Counted from the first letter of the stretch, positions 12,160-24,893 are shown. The stretch is 64,000 bases of DNA from Erythroxylum novogranatense (GCA_029891385.1 CM057226.1:12145225-12209224); one strand, 5' to 3'. Notes: generated from the letters alone by a model not told the origin. Made by a program: numbers and translations.

Positions 12160-13211
12160 CAGAAGATGAAGGCGTAAAAAAAATTGCAATGTTTGTTGGA
12201 CTGAACTACTACATTAATTGTTATTGGAAAGACTTAAATAGACTCACAAAATAACATACTTGCTACTCACTAACTCCACATTTCCACTAACCCAGTAAAC
12301 TAGAACCAGCTAGAGCTGAAAAATGGGAACAGACAATCAAGTAAAATCCGAACACCTAGTTAACTCCCTAAACTTTAGCAACAAACTAAACGTACAAACG
12401 TGCTGGTGTTGTGCTTCAACACTCCCCCTCAACACCAGCTTCTGTTCTTCTGATTATGCCAAGTTAATGACAAAAGCTTTGAATTTTGGTGCCTGTCTGA
12501 CCATTAGTAAACAAATTGCACTGCTATCTGATCTTCACTACCATGGCTGGAGACAGTTTGAACATCCTTTGATTTTTTATCTATAAGTTCTTTTCCTGAC
12601 TTCCAAATGACATGGGATTTGAACTATCATATTACAAATACATTTTTCTACATCTTCACCAAAAATTATAGCAATCTGAAATCATATGGAAGAGATCGAT
12701 TGATGAAATTGGGACGAAAATAATGAACAGTTCTAGAAAAATAATAACTGGAGTATTTTCATTAAACATGTTTTGGTATTTTGACAATATCTTATTTTGT
12801 AGTTATCCAAATGAAATGATTTGTGATTTGGATCAACTAGAGACATAGGGCTATAAATTATCTAAAGAAATTGAATTTTAATTTAGTCTCTAAGAATTTC
12901 AATTTCTGAATGGAAATTGAGTACATGGCACTACTTCAGTATAAGAACAGTCCGAAAATATTTGAGGTATAACTTTTAGATTACTAAACTAAATTGAATG
13001 ATCTTAGTGTCGTTAGAAATTTAAAAGATAGGAGAACAATTTTATAGAAGAAATTATTGCAAAAGTACTTCATTTGCATTGTCTAAATGATCAAGAACAG
13101 TAGACCCGAAAGTCAATTTTGGAAAAATTTGAAATGATTCACTAGGTTATGAAATTAGATTCAAAGTGTTTATTTGAGGTGTAAACCTTATCTACAAATG
13201 ATATTTAAGTG
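12160..13211. other. Spacer, nothing recognised
   Basis: An 87-codon open frame at 12323-12586 shows no known motif. The rest is AT-rich with no repeat boundary I can define. The last five bases before the copia LTR (agttt, 13212-13216) are the left copy of its target-site duplication. Confidence 0.45.
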
Positions 13212-13216
13212 AGTTT

Positions 13217-13710
13217 TGTTAAGATAAAATACCCTCGGATCTGATACCGGTTGAATATAATAGCCCGAAAAATAGTAACGAAAATAAAGATGGACAAAAT
13301 AAATAGGACAGAACACAAAGATTTACGTGGTTCGGTCAATATGATCTATGTTCGCGGCGGAGGGTGAGCAATTTTACTAATATGTGGAGAATGTATACAA
13401 GTACAAAGGCTGAAACAAAAGATTTCAGATCTCACAAGTATACAGAAGAGGATGAGAGGATATGAAGATTTTTAGGAAAGAAATGGTGCGATCTTCTATA
13501 AGCTTGCAACCATCTCTGACATTTATAGCTGAAGTCCCTACAATCTATGCGCAATCGTCCCTCACCAAATCCACGCTTGAAGATCTTGAAGATTTTAGCC
13601 TAACATGGCTAAAAATACAAAGTCTAAAGGTGCATCCTTTTTTGGCTTATAACATGCAGCCAATAGCCACCCATTCTTGACCCTTGAGGGGCCAAGTCAT
13701 GCATGCAACA
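13217..13710 (-). repeat. 3' LTR of the Tnt1-like element (left copy)
   Basis: It is read TGTTGCATGC...TCTTAACA on the minus strand. Its inner border on the plus strand is aatctccacctt (13711-13722), the complement of the polypurine tract aaggtggagatt. Confidence 0.92.
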
Positions 13711-13791
13711 AATCTCCACCTTGACTTGGTCCCGAACAATTAGTGATCTGCTCCACCTTTTTCGACAATGTCCTAAAAAAGGGCTATATCA

Positions 13792-16700
13792 CTAATTATA
13801 AACACCAACCAAGTCCAAGCATTGCTTGAGCTTGTAAACAGGAAGAACCTTTGTAAACATGTCAGCAGGATTGTCCTTAGTGTTAATCTTTTGAATAAGG
13901 ACCTTCTTCTCTACAATAGTATCCCGAATGAAATGATACTTCACATCAATGTGCTTCGTCCTCTCATGATACATTTGAACTTTCATCAAATGAATAGCAC
14001 TCTAACTGTCACAATAAATAATAGTAACTCCTTGATGAAGGGATAACTCGCCAAATAAACCTCTCAACCATAATGCTTCTTTAATGGCCTCTGTAACTGT
14101 CATATATTCTGCTTCAGTAGTAGATAAAGCCCCTATATGTTGTAGAGTAGCTTTCCAGCTAACGGCACAACCTCCAATGCAAAATACATAACATGTCAGA
14201 GAATTGTGTCTGTCAAGATCATTGGCATAATCTGAATCTACAAAATCAACCAAAGTGTTGCTGGTTCTACCAAACTCCAAACTAAAATTTGAAGTGCCCT
14301 TCAAGTATCTGAGAATCTATTTCACCGCCTGCCAATGTTCTTTACCAGGATTGGTCATATATTTGCTAACGACACTAACAACTTGTGAAATATCAGGACG
14401 AGTACATATCATTGCATACATAATACTGCCGACGACACTAGAATACAAAACTCGTGCCATATAATCTTCCTCTTCCTATGACTGTGGTGATTAAGCAGTA
14501 GATAGTCTAAAATGACTAGCAAGAGGAGTACTAACTGCTTTGGCATCTCGCATGCCAAATCTCTCCAAAACTTTATTGATATAATTCTCTTGGGTCAAGA
14601 ATAATTTACTAACTCCTCGATCATATCTTATCTCCATGCCAAGAATTTTCTTTGCTGCTCCCAAATCTTTCATCTCAAATTCACCATGCAATAAGGCCTT
14701 CAAATGATGAATATCTGTGACATTCTTGGCAATAATGAGCATATCATCAACATATAACAATAAATAGATAAATGAGTCGTCATCTAACTTCTGGAAGTAA
14801 ACACAACTATCATACATGCTCCTGGAGAAATCATGACCCAACATAAATGAATCAAACCTCTTGTACCACTATCTTGGGCACTACTTCAATCTGTACAAGG
14901 ATTTCTTCAACAAACACACATGGTCTTCCTTTCCTGTAACTTCAAAACTTTCAGGTTGTTTCATATAATAATCTGCTCATCTAATTCGCCATGCAGGAAT
15001 GCTGTCTTGGCGTCAAGTTGTTCTAATTTCAAGTCAAACATGGCAACTAACGCAAGTAATACACGAATAGAGCTATGCTTCACCACTGGTGAGAAAACAT
15101 CATTAAAATCAACAACTTGTACCTGAATGTACCTCAACAACTTATACCTTGCATTTTCAATACCTGAAGTACCTTCTTTTCTTTTGAAGATCCATTTGTA
15201 GCCAACAGTTTTCTTACCCTTTGGCGGCTTCACCGGAACCCAAGTATTATTCTTGTGTAAAGATTTCATTTCTTCATTCATGGCCACCACCCATTTATCA
15301 GCATCAACGTTTGAAACTGCCTCCGTATACGTGGAAGGTTCATTGTCTCCATCTGTTTCCTGTGCCACTGATAAAGCATATGCAACTAAATTTGCATACC
15401 TTTGTGGCAGTGGAATCTCTCGTCCTGGTCTGTCTCTGGCTATAGAATGTTCTTCTTCTACTAGTTCATTTTGAACATGATCAGGATCTGGTTCATCAGC
15501 TTGATCTGTTTGATATGTAGAAGACATCTATGAAGGACCTAAACTACCAATATCAACTCCACCTGTTTTTGTGTACTATCCTCTTTTTATAAATTACAAC
15601 GATTACAAGACTCTTTTCTAGGATACAACATAGATGACTCATTAAATGTAACATCCCTACTAATTACAAATTTAGGTGACTTGGGATCAGGACACCATAA
15701 ACGATATCCTTTCACCCCTAAAGCATAACTAAGGAAAATACATTTCTTATCCCTAGGCTCTAACTTTCCCTCATTTACATCCATATATGTTGGATACCCA
15801 AATATTCTTAAAGTAGAGTAATCAGCAAGAGTACTTGACCAAACTTCCTATAGAGTCTTGAAATTAAGAGGAGCACAAGGAGACCGGTTGACAATGTAGC
15901 AAGCTATTGCAATGGCTTCTACCTAAAAATCAAGTGATAACCCTGCATTAGAGATCATACACCGAGCTCTTTCCAAAAGATTCCAATTCATGCGCTCAGC
16001 AACACCATTTTATTGCGGAGTCATTTTGACAGTATGATGCCGAGCAATTCCTTCATTCTTGCAAAATTCATTGAATTCACCTCCACAAAATTTCATACCA
16101 TTATCTTTTCGTAACCACTTAACATGTTTTCCTATCTATTTTCAATCAAAGCTTTCCATTGCTTTAAGGTTAAGAAAATATCATTTTTTTGTTTCAAGAA
16201 ATACACCCAAACCTTCCTTGAATAATCATCAATAAAAGTCAATATATACCGGGCACCACCTTTAGATGGAACACAAGAGGGCCCCTAAAGATTAGAATGA
16301 ATATAATCCAAAGTACTTTTAGTTTTGTGAACAGCTGGAGAATTGAAACTGACTCGTTTCTGCTTCCCAAAGATACAATGTTCACAAAAGTCCATCTTAC
16401 CAGTACTTTGACCACAAAGTAGGCATCTCTTGCTTAACAATATTAAACCTTTCTCACCCATATGTCCCAAACGCATGTGCCACAATTTGGTAATGTCACC
16501 ATCAGTAGAGACTGTCGCAGCACCTATTACTGTAGATCCCTGCAAAACATACAAACTACCAGACAAACATACAAACTACCACACCTGTAAGCTTTCATCA
16601 ATACAAGAGCACCTTTAGAAATTTTCAAAACTCCACCTTCAGCTGAGAACTTGCACCCTTGAGAATCAAGAGTGCCTAAAGAGATGAGATTTTTCTTCAA

Positions 16701-17040
16701 ATCAGGAACATGTCTAACGTCAGTGAGTGTTCTAATGATACCATCATACATTTTGATTCGAACTGTCCCTTTACCAACAACTTTACTGGCAGCATTATTA
16801 CTCATCAAAATAATTCCACCATTCAATAACTCATAAGTGGAAAAACATTCCCTGTCAGGACTCATGTGGTCAGAACAACCCGAATCTAAAATCCACTCCT
16901 TATTAGACCTAAGTTTATCTTTTGTGGCTACAAAGATAATTCCCTCATTCTCATCTACTACTACACTAGTTTAGACGGTGTTGCTGTTATTCTGCTCAAC
17001 TTTATTTTTCTCCTTATATTTCAATTTATAGCAGTCAGGC
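13792..17040 (-). pseudogene. copia pol: protease, integrase, reverse transcriptase, RNase H
   Basis: In minus-strand order: zinc-knuckle remainder CHKPDCYKLK (about 17040), protease motif [13 protein letters not shown] (about 16880), GAG-pre-integrase LWHMRLGHM (about 16480), integrase core FIDDYSRKVWVYFL (about 16230), RT start WVPVKPPKGKKTVGYKWIFK (about 15220), RT active site LLLYVDDMLI (about 14750), RNase H DSDYANDLDRHNS and STTEAEYM (about 14230-14100), and the Pol end NPADMFTKVLP. Several frame breaks occur, including between 15790 and 16285 and near 14310-14490, so no full polyprotein can be made. Protease and RT signature residues are still present. Confidence 0.9.
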
Positions 17041-17041
17041 T

Positions 17042-17855
17042 TATGACAATAACGAAGACCTCTATTGAAATGTTTGACCGGAGTGTTAATTTCGGTATGT
17101 GGCAACTCAAGATGCAAGCTATTTTAATACAAGACAGATGTGAGATTGCACTTGATGGAGTGGAGAAAAAGCCAGCAGATATGACATCAGATATATTCAC
17201 AGATCTAGATAAAAAAGGCTAGATCAGCATATTGAATCTCTCCGATGAGGTTTTGCAGGAGGTTGCTGGTAAAAATACAACTAAAGGTATGTGGGACAAA
17301 TTGAAAGCTAAGTACATGAAGAATACGGTAGAAAATCGACTTTATTTGAAACAAAAATTGTACATGTTGAGGATGATAGAAGGTACATCTATTCTTTCAC
17401 ATCTGGATAAATTTGATTCTCTTTTTTTGGATTTGAAGAATGTAGATGTAAAAATTGAGGATGAAGATCAAGCGATATTGTTGTTGTGTTCCTTTCCTCA
17501 GTCCTTTAAATATTTTCGTGATACTATGATTTATGGGAAAGAGTCAGTCTCATATAATAGTATTAAGTCTGCATTAAAGTCAAAAGAGCATATTGATAAG
17601 GACATCACTGGGGAGACTAGTGGAAGTCAAGCAGAGGGACTATTCGTACGAGGTAGATCTGAAAATAGAGATTTTGAAAGAAGTAGATCCAAAGGCAGGT
17701 CAAAATTCATACATAGAAATAAAACTTGTAATTATTGCAAGAAAAAGGGGCATATAAAGATGACTGCTATAAATTGAAACATAAGGAGAAAAATAAAGTT
17801 GAGCATAATAACAGCAACACCGTTGAGGCTAGTGTAGCAGTAGATGAGAATGAGG
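17042..17855 (+). pseudogene. Inverted extra copy of the same element's gag
   Basis: On the plus strand, opposite to the host element, lies the gag from its start codon region (tatgacaataacgaagacc) through the RNA-binding zinc knuckle [11 protein letters not shown] to the linker VAVDENEG before the protease. Open frame 17232-17777 includes [37 protein letters not shown] and SALKSKEHI. The host's own minus-strand gag (17863-18020 and 19490-20034) has the same protein with small differences. The copy sits exactly where the host's zinc knuckle meets the protease linker. Confidence 0.88.
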
Positions 17856-17862
17856 GAGCCTT

Positions 17863-20034
17863 TATATACCACTTTTTCTTGCAATAATTACAAGTTTTAT
17901 TTCTATATCTGGATTTTGACCTGCCTTTGGATATATTTCTTCGAAATCTCTATTTTCAGATCTACCCCGTACAAATAGTCCCTCTGCCTGACTTCCACAG
18001 TGATGTCCCTATCAATCTACTCTCACTACAAGAAAAATGTGGATTAGCGACGGAAATTTAGCGACGGAATAATTACCGTTGGCAATTAACGACGAAAAGC
18101 ATATTTCCTTCGCTAAAATTGAGTAATTTAGCGACGGTACAACTTTCCGTCGCTAAATGTGGAGAAAATTATTCGCGGCAATATTAACGACGAAAATTAG
18201 CGACGGAAAATATGGTCGTTGGTAATCAGTACAATTTAGCAACGAAAACTTAGCGACGGAAAATATAACGTTGGTAATTAGCGACGGAACACATATTTCC
18301 GTCGCTAAAATTGAGTGATTTAGCGACGGTATTATTATTCGTCGCTAAATTTGGGAGAATTCGTCGCGGCAAAATTAGCAACGGAATTTAGCGACAGAAA
18401 GATTCCGTCGCTAAATATAAAGGCAAATTTAGCGACGGAAATATCGTTCCGTCGGTAAAAAGGCGGGAATTCTTGGCGGAATTAAAATTTTTGAGTTTAC
18501 CTACGGAAAATTCCGTAGGTAAATTTCGTCGAAAAATATGATTTAGCGACGGAACTTTTCGTTCCGTCGGTAAAAAGGCGGAAATTTTTGGCGGAATTAA
18601 AATTTTTGAGTTTACCTACGGACATTTCCGTCGGTAATTCCGTCGGTAAATTCTTTATAAATTCCGACATCTCCCTCCCACTTATGTCTTCTTCTTCCTT
18701 TCTTCTTCTTCCTTCTTCCTGTGTCTCCTCTTCGGTTTTCTTGGAGCTCATGTCTCTATTATGGACTCCTTTTCTGCTCGTCCGCGTTGTCTTCTCCAAC
18801 CATTGTCATCATGTCCCTCAGTGGAGGTATTTTTGGAACTATTGTTGTATTTTTTCGTATATTGAATGAAAGTTAATTTGGGTGTTTATTACTTTCATTT
18901 ATTTGTATATTTTGTGATTGGAAAATAGCTTTAAGGTATAAATATTAGTGATAGAAGGACAAGGCGTAATTTTAGTTGTGATATTGAGATAAATTTATGA
19001 TACATGTAAGATGTTTGATGAAATATTTGTTCTTTAAAAAATAATTTGATTCTTTATTTTCGGATCTTTTTAGTATGAATTTCATTATTTGAATTCTTTT
19101 ACTTGAAATAATGAAGTTATCTTCAAGGTAGCTTTACATAAACTAAACATTTTGCGGTACAATTTAAAAATAGTTTTTAGCAAATTTAAGCGAAAAAAAT
19201 TCGTTAATTAGCGACGGAAAGTCAATTAGTTGGTAATTTTCCGACGAAAAATTTTTATTTTATACCGTCGGTAATTAGTAGGTAAATTTAACGACGGAAT
19301 AATGTCCGTCGATAATTTCAGAGGTAAATTTACTCGTCGGTAATTTTAAATCGATAAATTTACCTACTAACAGTATCTCGACGACGTTTTAAATCGATAA
19401 ATTAAATCGGTAATTTCCATATTCCTTCGGTAATATCCATATTCCGTCGGTAATTTCCGTCGCTAAACTTTATTTTTCTTGTAGTGTCTTTTGACTTTAA
19501 TGCAGACTTAATACTATTATATGAGACCGAATCTTTCCTATAAATCATAGTATCACGAAAATATTTAAAGGACTGAGGAAGGGAACACAATAACAATATG
19601 GCTTGATCTTCACCCTCAATTTTTACATCTACATTCTTCAAATCCAAAATAAGATAATCAAATTTATCCAGATGTGAAAGAATAGATGTACCTTCTATCA
19701 TCCTCAACATGTACAACTTTTGTTTCAAATAAAGCCGATTTTTCACCGTCTTTTTCATGTACATAGCTTTCAATTTGTCCCACGTACCTTTAGCTGTGTT
19801 TTCACCAGCAACCTCCTACAAAACCTCATCGAAGAGATTCAATATGATGGTTGATCTAGCCTTTTTATCTAGATCAGTGAATATTTCTGATGTCATATCT
19901 GTTGGCTTTTTCTCCACTTCATCAAGTGCAATCTCACATCTATCTTATATTAAAATAGCTTGCATCTTAAACTGCCACATACCAAAATTAACGCTTCGGT
20001 CAAACTTTTCAATAGAGGTCTTCGTTATTGTCAT
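17863..20034 (-). pseudogene. copia gag split by a CACTA element
   Basis: The ATG at 20034-20032 opens MTITKTSIEKFDRSVNFGMW, a copia gag start. The frame continues through [20 protein letters not shown] and [19 protein letters not shown] to about 19490, where a CACTA element intervenes, then resumes at 18020 with [17 protein letters not shown] and CNYCKKKW coding to 17863. An early stop follows QAILI, and the DEVL/EVAGEN junction is also broken. It is a pseudogene even without the insertion. Gag would normally form the virus-like particle that packages the RNA. Confidence 0.85.
18024..19486. mobile_element. Non-autonomous CACTA (En/Spm-type) transposon, 1.46 kb
   Basis: The ends are CACTACAAGAAAAATG and, inverted, ATTTTTCTTGTAGTG. 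Both sides carry the 3-bp target duplication TCT (18021-18023, 19487-19489), as expected for CACTA elements. Both ends are packed with the sub-terminal words tagcgacggaa and ttccgtcgctaa (18044-18640 and 19200-19470), the usual transposase-binding type of repeat. The middle (about 18660-19190) is AT-rich with no transposase similarity. It is inserted in gag of the Tnt1-like element and is therefore younger than that insertion. Confidence 0.93.
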
Positions 20035-20084
20035 GATGGCCAAAAAAATTAATATTCTGACTATTTTTCTACAGGTGGGCTCCA

Positions 20085-20350
20085 CATGAGAAACTAGGAC
20101 AGCGGATCCCACAAAAGCACTAGATGTGGGCCCCACAGTTAAAGTTGGGACATAGACCCTATAAATAAAGTTGAACTCCGTCTACAAAACCGATGCAGTA
20201 GGCCCCACAAAACAAAACCGAGGCAATGGATCCCGTAAGATAAACCTAAAATAGTGGGCCCTACAAGATAAAACCGAGGCAGTGGGTCCCGTAAGATAAA
20301 TTTGGGACAGTGGCCCCACAAGATAAAATCGAGGTAGTTGGCCCCGTTTA
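20085..20350 (-). repeat. Tandem repeats in the copia 5' leader
   Basis: Between gag and the primer-binding site there are about eight imperfect units of 30-40 bp with the core gataaaaccgaggcagtggg and cccacaagat or cccgtaagat. The palindromic word gtgggccccac occurs at least once (around 20125). They give the leader RNA a strongly repetitive, GC-richer character. The frame at 20139-20357 is a by-product of the repeats. Confidence 0.75.
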
Positions 20351-20443
20351 GACTCACAATAAAAATCTAAGTTACTTTTTGATGTGGAGGGTCCACCTTA
20401 GTGGCGACCACAGAGCATACGGTAAGTTAGACCAACAGGAGAA

Positions 20444-20455
20444 GCTCTGATATCA
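20444..20455 (-). promoter_or_regulatory. Primer-binding site (initiator tRNA-Met type)
   Basis: On the minus strand, tgatatcagagc follows the 5' LTR by a few bases. It differs by one base from the standard plant TGGTATCAGAGC, which pairs with the 3' end of initiator tRNA-Met. Confidence 0.85.
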
Positions 20456-20458
20456 ATT

Positions 20459-20945
20459 TGTTAAGATAAAATGCCCTCGAATCGGATACCGGTTGAATAT
20501 AATAACCCGAAAAATAGTAACAAAAATAAAGATAAACAAAATAAATAGGACAGAACACAAAGATTTACGTGGCTCGGTTATAATGACCTATGTCTGCGGC
20601 TGGAGAGTGAGCAATTTTACTAATATATGGAGAATATATACAAGTACAAAGGCTGGAATAAAAGCTTTCAAATCTCATAAGTATACAGAAGAGAGGATGA
20701 GAGGATAGGAAGATTTGTAGGAAGGAAATGGTGCAATCTTCTATAAGCCTGCAACCATCTATGATGTTTATAGCTGAAGTCCCTACAATTTATGCACAAT
20801 CGTCGCTCACCAAATCCATGCTTGAAGATTTTAGTCTAACATGGCTAAAAATATAAAGTCTAAAGGTGCATCATTTTTTGACTTATAACATACAGCCAAT
20901 AGCCACCCATTCTTGACCCTTGAGGGGTCAAGTCATGCATGCAAT
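20459..20945 (-). repeat. 5' LTR of the Tnt1-like element (right copy)
   Basis: It is a direct repeat of 13217-13710 with scattered substitutions and small indels. The outer end reads TGCAAT where the left copy has TGCAACA, so the terminal dinucleotide is damaged. The target duplication agttt follows at 20946. Confidence 0.9.
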
Positions 20946-20950
20946 AGTTT

Positions 20951-22019
20951 TGATCTTTATTGTCTATTATAGGTGAATACCCACTGACTCCTCGCCCAAT
21001 ACTACTTACTAGGCATGGAGAGAGTTGATTTAATGTCAGAGGCAGAATTGGTGGTGATGGTCTATTGAGGTTTTTGTTCAAAATTCCTTTTTATCACTTC
21101 TTGTTCAATTCATTTATTTTGAGAGATTGTTAGACTCAAATATGATTCTTTCCATATAAAATGTTTATATATTTTACAATTCTTTTTAAATTAATCTTTA
21201 TACCTTTCTATTATTTTTTTTAATCTAATATCATGTTGCTTTGATAACATATGAGATAAATTTTTGCTCCATAGAATGCTTCCTACATTTTTTTGACTAG
21301 TCTACATTGATATTAATTTAACTTTTTTTTGAACTTCTCTTGCTTATGATTCAGGAGGGTCCTTCAACTTTTGTTTTCTTCAAGACCTGCTATGCTGTTG
21401 TTGTTGCCACACGAATGCTTCAGACACCAAATCCTATGTTGTGGATGATAGAAATGGCTTTAGAACAACAAGATGTTTTATGGGAAAACATCTCTATACC
21501 ATTTAAACAGATTTGGCTCCGTAAGATTGCAACAATTCTTGAAGATTGCATCAACATTGGGAAGCCTATGTAGAAGCCTGGTAGAGACCAATTCTTGAAG
21601 ACAAGAATCTCCCTGAATGTAGGATCGACTAACTACCGAAGTTGAACAATAAAGAATTGAATTTGAACAACAAAAAAAGCTCTCAGAACTTTTATACTCT
21701 ACACATAACATTCATTAATGTATTAATTAGTGTATTATGACATGTTTGCAAATTACAATTTGTGTATTTTGATATTAATTAATGTATTATAACATGTTTG
21801 AGAATTGCAATTAAATATACAACGATTGCGGTATAAAATTCTTGTAATGCATGAATAATTATTAAAATTAATGATATACTAAAAATTAGAGAATTATTAA
21901 ATAAATAAAATTCATAAATAATATTGAATAGTTATTAAATAAGATTTAAAAAATTGTATTTTAAAAAATAATTATTAAAATTAAAAATTATTAAATAATA
22001 AACTTCATAAAAATGCTTT
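20951..22019. other. AT-rich spacer with one unassigned open frame
   Basis: The plus-strand frame at 21340-21573 (77 codons) contains TRMLQTPNPMLWMIEMALE and a possible upstream splice site, but I do not recognise it. It could be a captured exon inside the CACTA relic that ends at 22335. The rest is AT-rich repeats. Confidence 0.35.
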
Positions 22020-22335
22020 TTGTGACGTTTCCAAAAATGTCACAGAATGTGACTTTCCGCGACATTTCCTAAAACGTCGTGGAATGTGACATTCTGCAAT
22101 CTGCAACAATTCTTAAAACGTCGTAGAAAATGATTTCCTGTAACGTTTCAAAAAATATCACAAAAAGACCAATCTTTTATTGATGTTTTTTTTAATATCA
22201 CGAAATGTTCATATTTTCCATGACGTTTTATGGGAAACATCGCAGAAACCTTTTGCCTACACCACATTTCGCAACGTTTTTTGTGATTCTGTGACGTTTT
22301 TTAAACGTCATAAATTGTGTTATTTTCTTGTAGTG
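22020..22335. mobile_element. End of a second CACTA-type element
   Basis: Sub-terminal words such as gacgttttaaa, aaacgtcgtgg and tgtcacag alternate in both orientations. The block ends ttttcttgtagtg at 22335, the inverted CACTACAAGAAAA terminus. No matching left terminus is seen upstream to 20950, so the other end is lost or too diverged. Confidence 0.65.
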
Positions 22336-22368
22336 AATGTGTCTCAACTCCACTTTTTCATCCAAAAT

Positions 22369-24893
22369 GTAACATCCCATCACCGATGGGAATGGTAAAA
22401 TAGTAATCTGGAACGGGTTATGAGTGTGTAAACTTGTCTCGGCATATTCATGCATCACATGGCCTACACTTACATATGAATAGTAATTTTTGTATATGCA
22501 CATGACTGTACATGCATTCATGACATTTTTCGGTATAAGTGATTTTTTGAAAAATGTGATTGTTAAGTTTAAAGATTTAAATAGAGTGGATTTTTGTATG
22601 TTTTACATTTTTGGGAAATTTTAAAAATTTTTATGAAAACTTTCGGGGTATTTTTTGGACTAAAAAATACCAAAGGGCAGAATAATTGTTTACCAGTAGT
22701 AGAAATTACTGTCCAATGGTTATGAATTTTAAATTTATGATTTTAGGATTTTTTTATTAGAGCCATTGGAAATTTAGGGATAAATTAGATTACAAATTAG
22801 GTTTAAATGGATTAGTTTATAAGTGATATATAGGTGAATGCTTAGAATTTGGACATGTGGCAAGTGACAAGTGTCACTTGCCAAGCCATGTCTTTAAATT
22901 ACCAATTGTTTAAGTTTTGAAGCCCATTTTGCTCCCTCTCACGATGTTTATTTTTTCAAAAGCCATTGGAGAGTTGTTTTGGGTGTCCTCCTCTCATTTT
23001 CGTAGCTTTTCTTCTTCCTCTTCTTCATGAGCTTTGATCTTCCCAACCTCCATGGTTGTGAACCTCCCATACACCTTCCATCTTGCTCTCTCTCTTTTCT
23101 ATTAAATTGTTAACCTTCCAACCCTAAAAATGGTGTTGATCGTGGGTGGTGTTTGAGGTTAGGTATTGGTGTTTTTCTTGAAGAACTTTAAGAAATGGAA
23201 GCTTAACCAAGTAAGTTTTGCTTCTAATGTCATAGGCATGGTTAATTAAAGCTAAAATGATGATTAACTTGAGTTATGATGTTTTGATATTGCAAGGTTT
23301 ATGTTTGTGTCATGGATGATGATAAATTATGTTCATACCTTGTTTTTGTATGTGTTGGATGATTGATAATGCATGTAAGGGTATAAAGAGGTTTGGAGAT
23401 TGAATGGATTTCAAAGGGGTGATTGGATGAGTGTAAAGAAGACGTAAATGCAAAGCTTGAAAGTGTAAAAATCTGGAAATGCCCTTTGAGTATGCTTCAA
23501 TGTATTGGCCATAACTCTTTCTATAGTTGAGCAATTGAGATGATATTTGGCTTAAATTAAACTTGACAAGTTTGGCTAAAATGCTTATGAAGGAAGTGAT
23601 GCTTAATTGTGGCTTGAAGGGGTCTGAATTTGGCCTTGAAAGAGGACAATATGTGTAGGATGAAAAGTAACCGAGAATGTGTGACCTGAAACTTGGGGGA
23701 ATTTTTCTAGGATGATTGAGACAGATTTTGCTAAATGGGCTTCATGAAAATTGAAGATTTTCTTGCTAGTTTTCTATTGCTACTAAGTATGACATTTTTC
23801 GATTTTTAGGTTGAAAGTTATGACTTGTTAACCTTCAGATGGTTTTTCCAAAGTTCATGTGTTTTGTGTGTGAAATGTCTCTTAAGTATAGGTTTTGTAG
23901 TTACTATACTTTGAGGCTAATTATGGACTGTTATGGTTGAAATTGGCTCAAGTGATCTTGTGGAAAGTTGTAGAGAAATGTTTCAGCTTTGTAATGATGT
24001 ATAATATGCTATTTGTGAATGTAAGAATTGTGAGTGATGAATTTGTAAAGGATGAATATGGTGTAGGTGATATCCTTATTGAACAGTCTTTAACAGGGCA
24101 GCAACAATTATGTGAGAATTTGATCTAGTTAGAGGTGTAATTTGCTTCTAAGTCTTTCATGAGAATTGCAGCAAGTTTACTGATCTTTTCATTGATATAA
24201 ATAATAAAATTTTTGGAAAATGGGATAGGAAATTATGATGTTGAGAAGATTATGGCACTGTTAGGATGACATGTGCAGGGCAGAAATTTTGATTGAGATT
24301 TTGACCCATTTAGAGATAGAATTTATTTCCAAGTTGTTCATGAAAGTTGTAGCATATGTTTCGATCTTTCTTTTGACATAAATTTTGGAAGTTTAGGCAA
24401 AGGGAATGGGAAGTTATGAATTTTCGAAGTTTTTGTTACTATTTGGCATGATCATTAGTTGACAGAAATTTTAAAGTGATTTTTGACTCCCTTAGAGGTC
24501 AAATTAATTTTTTTGTCCTTCATAAAAGTTGTAGGTTGCATTTTTCTCTTTCTATTGATATAAAGTATGGAATTTTTGGCTAAGGGGACAAAAAGTGCAA
24601 ATGTTCTTAGTTTGTTTTGTTCCATTTTGATCCTTTTACCATTCTTTCGTGTATAATTTTGTCATCCGACCTCCGATTGACTCGATTTTTGAGGAGTCGG
24701 ATTCGTAAGTTATTTAATTACTCTCCATGAGAAATTGTGAATTTTTAGAGATGAAATTGATGTGGTTTGACTAGGTCAAAATTAGAGGACCAAGCAATTA
24801 TTTTTCTGGTCCGTGTTTTAGCAACAATTAGACCATAGGGATCCGAATTGAGTGATTTTAGTGTCTATGAATTTCTAATGTATAGAGGAATTT
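22369..24893 (+). repeat. Truncated Tekay-type LTR
   Basis: It starts TGTAACATCCCATCAC and can be followed alongside the LTR at 345-4261 through shared landmarks (atgcattcatgacatt, ggacatgtggcaagtgacaa, tgattttagtgtctat) to about 24893. There the similarity stops and the last 1.2 kb of the LTR is missing. No polyprotein is attached, so it is a truncated solo LTR. Confidence 0.82.

Larger units (their letters stand above)
13217..20945 (-). mobile_element. Ty1/copia retrotransposon, Tnt1-like, with nested insertions
   Basis: Two LTRs of about 490 bp in direct repeat bound a minus-strand element of 7.7 kb. Flanking agttt at 13212-13216 and 20946-20950 is the target-site duplication. A primer-binding site and a polypurine tract lie in the expected places. 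The order on the minus strand is leader, gag, protease, integrase, RT and RNase H, the copia order. The protein resembles the plant Tnt1-94 group ([29 protein letters not shown]). A CACTA element and an inverted gag copy interrupt it, and pol has stops, so it is dead. Confidence 0.93.

Noticed and set aside
18044..19470. Regular tagcgacggaa repeats that look like a CRISPR or satellite array
   Set aside because: They lie in both orientations, have irregular spacing and sit inside perfect CACTA ends with a 3-bp duplication; they are sub-terminal repeats of a transposon.
20139..20357. Minus-strand open frame of 72 codons
   Set aside because: It is a translation of the leader repeats and shows the same peptide words over and over.
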